Shown: piece by piece, positions 8,650 to 18,184 of the stretch
Layout of the letters: each line of letters opens with the position of its first letter
Numbering within the stretch: the stretch's first letter is position 1
Position numbers and translations under genes: made by a program
NCBI RefSeq assembly: GCF_039539005.1
Contig: NZ_BAABCP010000001.1
Location: forward strand, 372,001 to 436,000
Reading direction: 5' to 3'
DNA length: 64,000 bases
Source of the DNA: Microbacterium soli
GTDB taxonomy: Bacteria; Actinomycetota; Actinomycetes; Actinomycetales; Microbacteriaceae
The notes under the pieces: model-generated
Told to the model about the DNA's origin: nothing
The model's input: the letters and a program-made list of their open reading frames with translations, nothing else
Database searches by the model: none

Positions 8650-10011
8650 ATGGCACGCTCACCTTTCACTCTAGTGGCGGCGGTCACGGCCGCACTGCCC
8701 GGGGCGGAGGTCGTCGGCGCCCGCGCCCTGACCTCGGGAGGGGATGGGCGATTCGACTCGGCCGTCGCGACGCTCGCCGACGGTCGGGAGCTCGTCATCC
8801 GCGTCGCCTCCGACGATGCGACGGCCACCGAGCTCGCCGAGGAGTCATTGGCACTGCGCGCCCTCACCCCCGGGGCGCGGGAGATGCTCCCGTTCCAGGT
8901 GCCCACGCGCATCGGCGAGACGAGGGTCGCGGATGCCAGAGCTCTCGTGACGGATCTCGTGCCCGGATTCCAGATCGATGCCGCGCTCATCCCCGCCGGC
9001 CGCGGTGCGGCCGTCTCGATCGGTGAGGCCATCGCGGCGCTGCACGCACTTCCCGGCTCGGTGGTCCGCGCCTCGGGCCTGCCGGTGCGGGACGCGGGCG
9101 GCGTGCGCAGTGAGATCCGGCAGCTCATCGACCGCGCCGCGACGACGGGGCGCGTGCCTGCCCGGCTCACCGCCCGGTGGCGGGATGCGGCGGCCGACGA
9201 CGACCTGTGGCGGTTCGAGACCACCGTCACGCTGGCGGGAATCCAGGCCCAGTCGTTCCTCTTCGAGGACGACCCCGAGGAGGGTCCGCGCGTCAGCGGG
9301 GTGATCGGGTGGAACGGTCTGGCGATCGGCGACCCCGCGGAGGATCTCGGCTGGCTCTCCGGAGCCCCGGATGCGGCGGAGGATGTGCATGTGGCCTACG
9401 TGTCGGCGTCGCCGCGTGCGGTGGACCCCGCGCTGCGCGTGCGTGCGCGGCTGCACGCCGAGCTGGAGTTCGCACGCTGGCTCGTGCACGGCGACGACCT
9501 GCACCGTCAGGACATCGTCGACGATGCCGCGGGTCTGCTGGAGTCGCTCTCCGACGGACTGCGCAGTGACGACCTGCGGGTGATCGCGACATACACCGGC
9601 GGAGTGGATTCCGCTCTCGACGTGCTCGAGCGCACCCCGGACACGGCGACACCGGCCATCGACACCTCCATGCAGACGGATGCGTATCGTCCGGAGGATC
9701 TGTGGCCGGACGAGGACGACGCGGAGGCCGAGGACGACTCGACCGCCGCTGAGGAGGAGCCTTCGGCGGATGCAGCCTCGGCGGAGTCGGATGCGGCGCC
9801 GCAGGCGGATCCGGCGGGAGAGCCCACGCAGGACCTCACGGAGATCAGCGCGGTGCGCGGCTCCGCCCACGACCATCGGGGCACGGAGGCCGAGGGCGGC
9901 GCGGACGTCTCGGCACCGGACGGGCGGGCGAGCGATCTGGACTCGGCGGCGGAGGCTCAGCGCGCGGCTCGTGCGGCGCTCCAGCGCTGGACGAGCTCGG
10001 CCTCGGAGTAG
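8650..10011 (+). CDS. Degenerate aminoglycoside/macrolide phosphotransferase-fold protein (pseudokinase)
   Basis: Protein of 453 residues with the fold signature of the APH family but without the catalytic residues. The N-lobe strand reads ELVIRVAS, with Arg51 where a Lys is expected. The segment TTVTLAGIQAQSF (about 191-203) replaces the HGDLxxxN catalytic loop. GVIGWNGLAIGDPAEDLGW (217-235) retains the GDPAxDL motif, but the metal-binding Asp of IDW is Gly220. Residues from about 350 onward form an Asp/Glu/Ala-rich, probably disordered tail. It is likely a binding or scaffold protein rather than a resistance enzyme. It lies beside nudC and adnAB, and its last 55 bp overlap the 3' end of adnB. 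Confidence 0.7.
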   Translation: MARSPFTLVAAVTAALPGAEVVGARALTSGGDGRFDSAVATLADGRELVIRVASDDATATELAEESLALRALTPGAREMLPFQVPTRIGETRVADARALVTDLVPGFQIDAALIPAGRGAAVSIGEAIAALHALPGSVVRASGLPVRDAGGVRSEIRQLIDRAATTGRVPARLTARWRDAAADDDLWRFETTVTLAGIQAQSFLFEDDPEEGPRVSGVIGWNGLAIGDPAEDLGWLSGAPDAAEDVHVAYVSASPRAVDPALRVRARLHAELEFARWLVHGDDLHRQDIVDDAAGLLESLSDGLRSDDLRVIATYTGGVDSALDVLERTPDTATPAIDTSMQTDAYRPEDLWPDEDDAEAEDDSTAAEEEPSADAASAESDAAPQADPAGEPTQDLTEISAVRGSAHDHRGTEAEGGADVSAPDGRASDLDSAAEAQRAARAALQRWTSSASE

Positions 10012-13000
10012 ACGCGGTCGCCGCGGATGACGAGATCATCGGCGACGTAGAACAGCGCGACGTCGATCTGCTCGAGGGGGACGCCGTACCGGCGGTGATA
10101 CGCCAGGCGGTAGAGAGCGAGCTGCAGCATCCGCTCCTCCTTCTCCTGCGCCGTGCGCGGTGCGCGGCCGGTCTTCCAGTCCACGATCTCGATGCGCCCG
10201 CCGCGATCCTCGCGACGGTAGACCGCGTCGAGTTTGCAGATGATGATGTGTCCCGCGTCCTGGCCGGACGCGGCGCCGAAGGCGAAGTCGATCTCGATCT
10301 CCACGGCGATCGGTTGCAGTTGCGCCCACTCGCTGCGCTCGAAGACCTCACGCAGCGCACTCAGCGCCTTCTCATCGTCCTCGCCGGGGGTGACGGGCGC
10401 AGTGCCCGCCGAGTCCCCCGCATCCTCATCGAGCTCCCACAGCGCGGCATCCGCCGAGGCCCCTGAGCCGACCAGACCGGAGCGGCGCTCGACCCAGGCG
10501 TGGAAGAGCGTGCCGATGCGGGTCTGCGTGTAGGGCCGCTCCGGCATGGGGCGTCCGAGGTCGCGCAGGGTGCCCGCGTAGTCGGTGACCCAGTCCTTGA
10601 ATCGCGACGCCGGGACGCGCGTGGGTGCCGTCCCCGCGCCGCCGCGCAGTCGCTCGGCGCGCTCCGCCAGCAGCCGTTCCAGCTGCGGAGTCGGCGCCGG
10701 GGCGTCGCCCGCCATCGCCGCGCGCATCTCCTCCGCGGCACCGATGACTCGCGCCCGTCTGCCTCCCAGCGGGTCCAGCGGCCACGACACGGTGAGTCCC
10801 GGACCGTCGTAGGGGTTCTCGTCCGGGTCGACATCGCCGATGGGTTCCCTCCCCAGCACCTCGATCGCATCGAGCAGATACGGGCTGGGTCTGCGCGGTT
10901 TGACCTGACCGGCCCAATGCGCACCGGACAGGAGCAGATCGTGACGAGCCCGAGTGACGGCGACGTAGGCGAGACGGCGCTCCTCCTGCCGCTGGTAGTC
11001 CCGGTACTCGTTCTTGAACCTGCGCAGCGCACCTCCGTGCGGGAAGGCCTTCGTCACGCCCGCGGCCAGCGCGTCCTGCGCGGCCCTGTGCCGTCGGACG
11101 GGGTCGGAGCCGGCGGCATCCATCTCCGCCTGCGGATCCCAGCGGAACACCGGAAGCGCGTCGCGGTCGCCACGCAGTGCGAACGGCACGACGCCGAATC
11201 CGAACCAGCCGGACGTGTCGCCGACCCGGCTGGGCAGCTCGTCCTCGACGAGCCGCACGACCGCGACGGCATCCCACTCCAGACCCTTGGATCCGTGGAT
11301 GGTCAGCAGCTGCACCACGCCGGGTTCGGGAGGTTCGGGCCGCGGCATGAGCTCGTCCGTGCTCTCGGCCTTGTCGAGCCAGGCCAGCAGCCCCGCGATC
11401 GTGCCGCGGTCGTCGGCGGCGAGGAACGCCCTCACCTCGTCGGAGAAGGCCCGCAGCTGCGTCGCGGCGATCCGAGCGGGGCCGCGAGACTCGTTGGCGG
11501 CGAGCTCGATGTCCAGCCGCAGCTCGAGTTCGATGAGCCGGATCAGCTCAGGGATCGGCAGGCCCGCCGAACGCCGGAGCCGCTCCAGCATCTCGCCCGC
11601 CGCGCGCAGCCGGGCACGGCCCTCGGCGGTGAAGGCCGCCAGCATCCGGTAGTCGTCGGGCACGACGCGCACGAAGTCCACGGCGTCGATGATCGACACC
11701 GCCTCATCGGCGCCGCGCGAGGATCGCAACCGCTGCCTCACCACGTCGGCCAGGGGCCCCAGGTCGGCGTCACGGACCGCGAGCGTCGCGGCCAGGTCGT
11801 GCAGCGCCGCCATGTCGGCGAGGCCGATCGCGAAGCGCGGGCCCACCAGCACCCGGATCAGCGCGGATCCCGCGGTGGGGTCATGGATGACACGGAGCAT
11901 CGAGACGACATCGACGACCTCCGGTGTGGACAGCAGGCCGCCCAATCCCAGGATGCGGTGCGGGATCCCGCGCCGGGCGAGCGCCGCCGCGAAGGTCTGC
12001 ATGTGCCGTTTGGAGCGGAACAGGATGGCACCGGTGTGCCCGGGTGACGCACCCGGAGCGTCCGATGCGGGATGCTCCGCCCGGCGCTGGAGGAACCACT
12101 CCGCGACGGCCTCCGCCTCATCGTCGACGGTGTGCGGGAACACCGTATCCACCCGACCATCGCCGGCCCCGGGTCGCGACTGCAGTGCGGGCACGTCCAG
12201 TCCCGGACGCGTGAGCGGCTCGAGGATGCGACCGGCCACGGCGAGGATGCTGCGGTCGTTGCGCCAGCTCGTCATGAGGCTGTACGTCGTCGCGGGCTGC
12301 TCGTCGGCGAAGGAGGCGCTGAACGCGTACAGGTTGTCCGCGCTCGCGCCGCGCCAGCCGTAGATGGACTGGTGCGGATCGCCGACGGCCATCACGGCAC
12401 TGTCGCGGAAGAGCGCGGCGAGGAAGCGGGTCTGGATGACCGACGTGTCCTGGTACTCGTCCAGCAGCACGACCCGGTGCTGCTCGCGCAGCTCCGCGCG
12501 CACACCCGGCGCGGTCTCGACGATGTCGAACGCCCCGCCGACCTGATCGGCGAAATCCAGCACGCCACGACGCTCCTTCTCGGCGATGTAGTCGCGCACC
12601 AGCTGGACGAGCACCGGCATGCTCAGCAGGTTCAGCGCGGCCTTGTCGACATCGGGCTTGTCCCGGTACGGCTCGAACGCGGCGGCCTGTGCGAGGGCGA
12701 CGCGCTCGACGTCGTCGAGGTCGACGCGGTGATCGAGCACTTCGCCGGCGAGGCGCTGGACGGCGTCGATCACATTGCCCAGTGAGCGGTCGATGTCCTC
12801 CAACCCGGGAAGGTCCGCCCGCAGCACGACCGTGCGGGCGATCAGCCAGGATGCGGACTGGCTCAGCATCGCGGCCTCGGGATCCCGGCCGATGCGTGCG
12901 GCGTGCTCGCGGACGATGCCGTCGGCGAAGGCGTTGTACGTGGACACCCGAGGACGGATCAGCAGGTCCTCCGCGGAGCGGGGCGTGCGCGGATCCCACC

Positions 13001-13478
13001 CCGTGCCCAGCCGTTCGGCGAGGCCGTCGAGCACCTGGACGCGCACGGCATCCCGCTGGGCTCCGGGGGCGGCGTCGTGGATGCGGTGCAGCGCGCCCGA
13101 CGCCACCAGTTCGGGCAGGTGCGGCAGCAGTCCGCGGCGTGCGAAGTGATCGACCGCCTCCAGCCGGGCGCCGATGCGCTCGGCGAGCTCGCCGGCGGCC
13201 TTGCGGGTGAAGGTGAGGCCGAGCACCTCATCGGGACGCACATGGCCGTTGGCGACCAGCCACACCACTCGACCCGACATGGTCTCCGTCTTGCCGCTGC
13301 CCGCACCCGCGACGACCAGCGCGGGCGACGGCGGCGCCTGGATGACCTGCTGCTGCTCCCGGGTGGGCACGGGCAGCCCCAGTGCGAGGGCGATGGTCTC
13401 GGCCGAGATCGTCGACGGTCCGGCGAACGCCGCCGCGGCGCCCGGCTCAGCGGCATCCGTCCTCGACACCGAGGTCAT
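9957..13478 (-). CDS. adnB: AdnB-type UvrD-like helicase with RecB nuclease domain
   Basis: Subunit of the AdnAB motor-nuclease that resects DNA double-strand ends (1173 residues). Walker A lies at about 57-64 (AGAGSGKT), motif II is a canonical LLDEYQDTS, and helicase motif VI appears in YVAVTRARHDLLL. The C-terminal RecB-family nuclease shows KLDAVYRRED and DWKTG at 1100-1104, the metal-binding Asp and Lys. No four-cysteine iron-sulfur signature is apparent. In mycobacteria AdnB is the lead motor and has the intact ATPase, which matches the intact motifs here. The start overlaps the adnA stop (GTGA), so the subunits are made in a coupled way. Confidence 0.92.
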   Translation of the reverse strand: MTSVSRTDAAEPGAAAAFAGPSTISAETIALALGLPVPTREQQQVIQAPPSPALVVAGAGSGKTETMSGRVVWLVANGHVRPDEVLGLTFTRKAAGELAERIGARLEAVDHFARRGLLPHLPELVASGALHRIHDAAPGAQRDAVRVQVLDGLAERLGTGWDPRTPRSAEDLLIRPRVSTYNAFADGIVREHAARIGRDPEAAMLSQSASWLIARTVVLRADLPGLEDIDRSLGNVIDAVQRLAGEVLDHRVDLDDVERVALAQAAAFEPYRDKPDVDKAALNLLSMPVLVQLVRDYIAEKERRGVLDFADQVGGAFDIVETAPGVRAELREQHRVVLLDEYQDTSVIQTRFLAALFRDSAVMAVGDPHQSIYGWRGASADNLYAFSASFADEQPATTYSLMTSWRNDRSILAVAGRILEPLTRPGLDVPALQSRPGAGDGRVDTVFPHTVDDEAEAVAEWFLQRRAEHPASDAPGASPGHTGAILFRSKRHMQTFAAALARRGIPHRILGLGGLLSTPEVVDVVSMLRVIHDPTAGSALIRVLVGPRFAIGLADMAALHDLAATLAVRDADLGPLADVVRQRLRSSRGADEAVSIIDAVDFVRVVPDDYRMLAAFTAEGRARLRAAGEMLERLRRSAGLPIPELIRLIELELRLDIELAANESRGPARIAATQLRAFSDEVRAFLAADDRGTIAGLLAWLDKAESTDELMPRPEPPEPGVVQLLTIHGSKGLEWDAVAVVRLVEDELPSRVGDTSGWFGFGVVPFALRGDRDALPVFRWDPQAEMDAAGSDPVRRHRAAQDALAAGVTKAFPHGGALRRFKNEYRDYQRQEERRLAYVAVTRARHDLLLSGAHWAGQVKPRRPSPYLLDAIEVLGREPIGDVDPDENPYDGPGLTVSWPLDPLGGRRARVIGAAEEMRAAMAGDAPAPTPQLERLLAERAERLRGGAGTAPTRVPASRFKDWVTDYAGTLRDLGRPMPERPYTQTRIGTLFHAWVERRSGLVGSGASADAALWELDEDAGDSAGTAPVTPGEDDEKALSALREVFERSEWAQLQPIAVEIEIDFAFGAASGQDAGHIIICKLDAVYRREDRGGRIEIVDWKTGRAPRTAQEKEERMLQLALYRLAYHRRYGVPLEQIDVALFYVADDLVIRGDRVYSEAELVQRWSAARAAR

Positions 13479-16400
13479 GCGCTCACCGCCGGGATGGTGT
13501 GGATGTGGCAGGTCGTCACACGCACCTGGGTGTCGGCGCAGTGCGCTTCGACCTGCGCCGTGAAGCTGCCGGCGGCCATACCGCGTCCGGCGTCGGCGAC
13601 CCGTCGCAGGAACTCCGCCCTGGCCCGATCGTCGAGGACGTGCTGGTGCGCGACCCGGTACTCCGCCTTGCCGACCGTCTTGGAGACGATCACCAGGCGC
13701 GCGCCGGTGAGCGCTCGGGGCGAGGCGCCCTCGACGAGTCCCTGGCGGACGGCGATCTGGTACGCCGCCAGCTGCGCGTGCTCGCGCACGGCGGCTTCCG
13801 TGTCGGGCTCGTACCTGCCGGTCTTCAGATCCACCACGACGACCCGCTCCCCTCCCGCGCCCTCGCTCATCCGCTCCCAGCGCTGCCCGCGGGCCGGACC
13901 GTGCTCTCCGGCGCCCGAGGGGTACACCTCGACACGGTCGATGATGCCGCTGACGACCGCGCGCGCCGGCGCCCCATCCTGTTTCGCCGCGACCTCCCCC
14001 GACATCATCAGCTCCCGCGGCGCCGACCCCGGGGTCATGCCGGGTGATACGGAGTCGTCCGCGATCACCTCACCGGTCTCCAGATCGACGAGGAACCGGA
14101 ACGCCGTCTCCGTGCCGACGGCCCGTCCGCCGTCCGCGGCGACCGCCGCCAGATAGCTGTGCAGCCTCTGCACGTACAGGTCCGCGCGACGACGCTCCTT
14201 GCGTCCGATCCACGCGGTCTCGAAGTCCAGCTCCGGCCAGTGCTCGTCGAGGATCGCGCGCATCGCCGCGAGATCCCCGTCGGGGACCCGCTCCATCGCC
14301 TCGTGCACGATCGTGCCGATGCCCGCCGTGGGCGGGGCGACGGTGTCGCCGCCCAGCGCCGAGACGACCCAGTTCAGCCCGCACTCCTCGAACGCCTCCA
14401 TTCGAGACGGCGACACGCGCACGGGGGCCGCGGTCAGATCCCGCAGCGGCGCGGTGCTCGACGGTGCGGCCACGCCGTACCACTCGTCGGGCGCCGCACC
14501 GGGCACGCCCGCATCGGCGAGGATGCGCAGCTGTCCGGCCGCCGCCGCGCGCTCAGCCGCATCGGGCGCCGTGGTGAGCGTGCGCCGATGCCTGGCGACC
14601 AGTCCGCGCAGTGTCGGCGGATGCGCGAAGCGCCGCTCGTCCTCCTCGGTGGGCGGCGGCGGGGGAAGGAACGCGAAGAACGGGCTGGGGGTCATGTCGT
14701 CGTCGTCGACAGCGGAGACCACCAGCCGCGAGCGGGCCCGCGAGATGGCGCGCACGAACAGCCGCAGCTCGTCGTGCATGGCCCCGCGACGACGGTCGAG
14801 CACACCCGGCACGACCTCGGGCGCCCCGGTGCGCGATGCGGCGAGCCACTCACCGAGCCGCCATGTCTCCAGCATCCCGCCGCGCAGCCGCACGTTCGGC
14901 CACACGCCGTCCTGCACGCCGGCCACGACGACACCCTCGAACTCCGCCCCCAGCGCCGTCGCCGGGGTCATCAGCGTCACCAGTCCGGGTCGATCGGGCG
15001 TGGACAGCGTGTCCTCGGGCACCTCACTGTCGAGGATGTCCCGGATGAACAGGGTGGGCTTCTCCCTCGGCGAGCGCTCCACGAACCGTTTGGCGGCATC
15101 GAACAGCGCCACGAGACTGTCCAGGGACCGGGCGATCTCCGCCCCGCCGGGCTGATCCGCCGCCTGACGCCATTCGGTCTGCAGGGACGCCCCGCCCACC
15201 GACCGCGCCCGCTCCCACACCCGCCACAGGAGCTCGTGGATCGTCTCGCCGGCGAGCCCCGCCTCGTGCACCTGCGCGAGCGTCTCGGCGAACCGCTTGG
15301 CCACGCGCGCCTCCGGAGCGTCCACCCGATCGAACAGGTGCGGGAACTGCAGGGCCTCGCGCAGCAGCTCCCGTGCCGGCGTCGATCCCCCCTCGGCCAG
15401 CTCCACATGGCGCAGCCTGGCCCGCAGACGGCGCAGCCCGATGGCGTCAAGTCCGCCGAACGGCGAGACCAGCGCCTCCGCCAGCAGATCCGACGGCCGG
15501 TCCTCGGCGGGAGCGAGCCCGAGCCGGACGATCTCGACGATCGCGCGCACCGTCCCCTCGCTGCCCAGCGGGCGCGGCACGCCGGCGGCTCGCGTGGGCA
15601 CCTCCCTGGCCGCCAGTTCGGCCTCCAGCATGACGATCTGCCTGGTGTCGTGGGCGATCACCGCCAGTTCGCTCCACGGGATGCCGTCGCTGAGATGCCA
15701 TTCCCGCAGGATCGCGGCGATCCGATCGATCTCCTCATGCGGGGACGGCGCGATGAGCGCGCGGACACCGGCATCCGTCGTCTCGGCCGGAGGCCGTCTG
15801 TGCTCGACCCTCCCCGCCACGCCGATGGCCTGCGTGACCGTGCGCGTGAGCGCGGTCAGCCCCGGGCCCTGCCGATGCGGGACGTCGAGCACACGCACGT
15901 CTCCGAGCACCTGCGCGAGCTCCGCGAACAGCTGCGGGCCGGCACCGCGGAAGGCGCCGGAGGAGATGTCCGGGTCGCCGAACGCCAGCACGGCCACGCC
16001 GCGCGACCGCAGCGCGCGGACCAGGCGCACGCCGCCACGGGTGAGCTCCTGCGCGTCGTCGATGAGCACAGTGCGCAGCTCCGCCAGGGGGCCCAGCGCA
16101 GACGCATCGGCCGAGGCGAGGATCCCGGTGGCCTCGGACAGCAGCTCCGGGATGTCGCGGTGCGCGCCCCGCATCCCGTCCATGACGGCGCGGTACTCGT
16201 CGAAGAAGTCCGCCGCGGCCCGCCACACCTCGTGCCCGGAGGCCTCCAGCTCCCCCGGGCGGATGCCGAGCTCGGTGCACTCCGCGAGGAAGGCCCGCAG
16301 CTCCGAACGGAAGACCTTCGAGGCGCGCACGGCGGGGCTCAGCGTGTCCGGCCAGCGCCCCGTCCCGTCCTCCGCGTCGCCCGCCAGCAGATCGGCGATG

Positions 16401-16741
16401 ATCCTGTCCTGATCCGCGCCGGTCAGCAGCGCGGGCGGCTCGATGCCCTGCTGCACGGTCACACCCCGCACCAGCTGGAAGGCGAACGACGCGATCGAGC
16501 GCACCAGCGGCCCCGGCGTCGCCTGCGCGATGCGCACGCCGACCCTGTCGCGCAGAGCCGTCGCCGCCTGCCTGCTGGGGGTGAGCACCAGCAGCTCCTC
16601 CGGCCGCAGCGCGCCCTGGAGCAGGTGCACGACACGGTCGACCAGAGCCGTGGTCTTGCCCGTCCCCGGTGCGCCGATGACGACCGCGGATGCCGTCGGC
16701 TCAGCGTGCACGACCTCGCGCTGCGCGGCATCCTCTATCAT
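13475..16741 (-). CDS. adnA: AdnA-type UvrD-like helicase-nuclease subunit
   Basis: Partner subunit of AdnB (1088 residues from the chosen start). Walker A is intact (GAPGTGKTT, 23-31) but motif II is IDDAQE (227-232) instead of DExQD, matching the view that AdnA is the weaker motor. The C-terminal RecB-type nuclease has GIIDRVEVYPSG followed by VVVVDLKTGRY, with the catalytic Asp at 971. The start at ATG 16741 is chosen because TAGCGT ends seven bases upstream, giving a leaderless mRNA. An in-frame ATG at 16771 abuts a GGAGG with no spacer and is less likely. The gene is divergent from the DUF3107 gene and overlaps adnB by GTGA. Confidence 0.9.
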   Translation of the reverse strand: MIEDAAQREVVHAEPTASAVVIGAPGTGKTTALVDRVVHLLQGALRPEELLVLTPSRQAATALRDRVGVRIAQATPGPLVRSIASFAFQLVRGVTVQQGIEPPALLTGADQDRIIADLLAGDAEDGTGRWPDTLSPAVRASKVFRSELRAFLAECTELGIRPGELEASGHEVWRAAADFFDEYRAVMDGMRGAHRDIPELLSEATGILASADASALGPLAELRTVLIDDAQELTRGGVRLVRALRSRGVAVLAFGDPDISSGAFRGAGPQLFAELAQVLGDVRVLDVPHRQGPGLTALTRTVTQAIGVAGRVEHRRPPAETTDAGVRALIAPSPHEEIDRIAAILREWHLSDGIPWSELAVIAHDTRQIVMLEAELAAREVPTRAAGVPRPLGSEGTVRAIVEIVRLGLAPAEDRPSDLLAEALVSPFGGLDAIGLRRLRARLRHVELAEGGSTPARELLREALQFPHLFDRVDAPEARVAKRFAETLAQVHEAGLAGETIHELLWRVWERARSVGGASLQTEWRQAADQPGGAEIARSLDSLVALFDAAKRFVERSPREKPTLFIRDILDSEVPEDTLSTPDRPGLVTLMTPATALGAEFEGVVVAGVQDGVWPNVRLRGGMLETWRLGEWLAASRTGAPEVVPGVLDRRRGAMHDELRLFVRAISRARSRLVVSAVDDDDMTPSPFFAFLPPPPPTEEDERRFAHPPTLRGLVARHRRTLTTAPDAAERAAAAGQLRILADAGVPGAAPDEWYGVAAPSSTAPLRDLTAAPVRVSPSRMEAFEECGLNWVVSALGGDTVAPPTAGIGTIVHEAMERVPDGDLAAMRAILDEHWPELDFETAWIGRKERRRADLYVQRLHSYLAAVAADGGRAVGTETAFRFLVDLETGEVIADDSVSPGMTPGSAPRELMMSGEVAAKQDGAPARAVVSGIIDRVEVYPSGAGEHGPARGQRWERMSEGAGGERVVVVDLKTGRYEPDTEAAVREHAQLAAYQIAVRQGLVEGASPRALTGARLVIVSKTVGKAEYRVAHQHVLDDRARAEFLRRVADAGRGMAAGSFTAQVEAHCADTQVRVTTCHIHTIPAVSA

Positions 16742-16748
16742 GCCCTCC

Positions 16749-16754
16749 ACGCTA
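16749..16754 (-). promoter_or_regulatory. -10 element TAGCGT, leaderless start of adnA
   Basis: TAGCGT, then seven bases (GGAGGGC), then ATG at 16741. The layout copies that at 8637. Confidence 0.55.
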
Positions 16755-16855
16755 GCGGCGCCCGCCGACATCCTCCGTCGCACGGGGCCTGGGGCGTGCT
16801 GTGCGCCCACGGCGAAATCCGCTCCGTCCCCGGGGCCGACGTCGACCCCAGCCGG

Positions 16856-16861
16856 TAGAGT
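16856..16861 (+). promoter_or_regulatory. -10 element TAGAGT for the DUF3107 gene
   Basis: TAGAGT would give a leader of about 25 bases containing GAGGAG four bases before the GTG start at 16894. Confidence 0.45.
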
Positions 16862-16893
16862 TGCCGGTGTTCGCAGACACCTGAGGAGATCGC

Positions 16894-17118
16894 GTGGAAA
16901 TCCGCATCGGCATCGTCAACACCGGCCGTGAGCTGAGCTTCGAATCCGGCGCCAGCACCGAAGAGGTGCGCGAGCAGGTCGCCTCCGCCCTGGAGCAGAA
17001 CTCCACCCACCTGAGCTTCACCGATGCGAAGGGAAGCTCGTACATCGTCCCCACCGCGAACCTCGCCTACATCGAGTTGGGCGCCGAGGAGTCCCGACGC
17101 GTCGGCTTCGTCGCCTGA
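16894..17118 (+). CDS. DUF3107 family small protein
   Basis: Small cytoplasmic protein of 74 residues of the DUF3107 family (the mycobacterial homologue, from memory, is TB9.4/Rv3208A); its biochemical function is unknown. The chain is a short alpha/beta fold with the conserved opening EIRIGIVN and a YIELG element near the end. The GTG start follows GAGGAG with a suitable spacer. It is followed after one base by a small membrane protein gene, so the two are probably translated together. Its position between adnA and a DEAD-box helicase agrees with the conserved actinobacterial order. Confidence 0.85.
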   Translation: MEIRIGIVNTGRELSFESGASTEEVREQVASALEQNSTHLSFTDAKGSSYIVPTANLAYIELGAEESRRVGFVA

Positions 17119-17119
17119 C

Positions 17120-17407
17120 ATGTACATCCTGCTGGCGCTCATCGCGGCCTGTTCCCTGGGCATCGGGCTGCACTACCTGATGCCCGGGCGCGAGCTGCGC
17201 GGCGTGGCGGTGGCTCCGGGGGTCGCGACCGCGACGGCGGCCGCCGTGTACACGATCATGCAGTGGGCCGGGGTCGGCGAGGACAGCGTGTGGCTGTGGG
17301 TCGCCGCCATCGGAGGCGGGATCGTGCTGGCCGCGCTGCTGACGCTCACCCTCGGCATCCTGCGAGCGCGCGGAGATGAGAAGGCACGGGCCGCGCTCGG
17401 CATCTGA
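17120..17407 (+). CDS. Small three-helix membrane protein
   Basis: Hypothetical membrane protein of 95 residues with three hydrophobic segments (about 2-17, 28-47 and 54-78) and a charged C-terminus. No family was recognised with confidence. The ATG at 17120 lies one base after the DUF3107 stop, so it probably depends on translational coupling, since no separate ribosome binding site is seen. Confidence 0.7.
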   Translation: MYILLALIAACSLGIGLHYLMPGRELRGVAVAPGVATATAAAVYTIMQWAGVGEDSVWLWVAAIGGGIVLAALLTLTLGILRARGDEKARAALGI

Positions 17408-17461
17408 GGGCACGCGCCCGCACCGCGCGGGATGCGGCGCATGCCCGCCGGGCCCCGTGGC

Positions 17462-18172
17462 CTACGAGGCGAGCCCCATGGCATCCATGCGTCTGGCGTG
17501 CGCACCCATGAGCTCGGTGTAGACCGGCTCGATGCGCTTCTCATCGGCCTCCAGACGCCCCGGGCGCAGCGCGTCACGGCACACCAGCAGCGTGTCTCCG
17601 ACCAGGCGACGGCCCCACATCGACAGCAGCGAGCGCCACTCGTGGTCGCTCTCGATGGTCTGCTGGATGATCGCGACGATCTCGTCGCCGGCATCGTCCT
17701 GGCGGAGGATCTCCGCCACGCGCTCCCCCGTTCGGCCGTAGCTGGACGCCAGGGCGAGGTAGAAGTCGTCGAGCATCCCCGCCGTGAGATGCACAGCCAG
17801 CAGCGTCTCCTCCTGGCGCTCCCCGATCGTCTTGCGCCGGAACGCGTCGAGGTTCTCCCGGAACGGCAGCATCACCTCGGTGGGATCCTCGCCCTGATCG
17901 GCGATGACCTGCACGATGCCCCGATGCTTGTCCAGCGCCGCGCCCGCCGCGCGGGACAGCGCCTCCTTGCGCGCCAGTTCGGCGGTGCCCCGGATGCCGC
18001 GGCTGAGCGTCTCGAAGTAGCCGAGCTGCAGGTACGCGGCCTGACCGAGGAAGCGGTTGAGCTCAGGGGCGAGTTCGGCGAAGTCGACGCGCTGCGCACC
18101 GCCGTCGTCCCCTCGACTGCGCAGCGTCAGGGTGCGCCGCTGGGGCTTGCGCTTCCAGAACCAGTTGACCAC
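17462..18172 (-). CDS. Ferritin-like fold protein (Rv3210c-like)
   Basis: All-helical protein of 236 residues resembling the ferritin-like family found beside the RhlE helicase gene in Actinomycetota. Candidate iron ligands on helices include Glu in GYFETL, the GERQEE segment and ESDHEW, but a complete di-iron set was not confirmed. The function is unknown. The GTG at 18172 is preceded by TAGTCT with six bases between, indicating a leaderless mRNA; no Shine-Dalgarno sequence is present. It is divergent from the DEAD-box helicase gene and convergent with the small membrane protein gene. Confidence 0.75.
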   Translation of the reverse strand: MVNWFWKRKPQRRTLTLRSRGDDGGAQRVDFAELAPELNRFLGQAAYLQLGYFETLSRGIRGTAELARKEALSRAAGAALDKHRGIVQVIADQGEDPTEVMLPFRENLDAFRRKTIGERQEETLLAVHLTAGMLDDFYLALASSYGRTGERVAEILRQDDAGDEIVAIIQQTIESDHEWRSLLSMWGRRLVGDTLLVCRDALRPGRLEADEKRIEPVYTELMGAHARRMDAMGLAS

Positions 18173-18178
18173 GTGCCC

Positions 18179-18184
18179 AGACTA
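18179..18184 (-). promoter_or_regulatory. -10 element TAGTCT, leaderless start of ferritin-like gene
   Basis: TAGTCT, six bases (GGGCAC), then GTG at 18172. No ribosome binding site is present. Confidence 0.55.

Noticed and set aside
8650..10011. Antibiotic resistance (macrolide phosphotransferase) call.
   Set aside because: The catalytic-loop and metal-binding residues are missing, and the gene lies in a repair block without resistance neighbours.
16742..16771. Longer adnA start at the ATG 16771.
   Set aside because: Its GGAGG abuts the ATG with no spacer, and the adnA -10 element at 16749-16754 lies downstream of that start.
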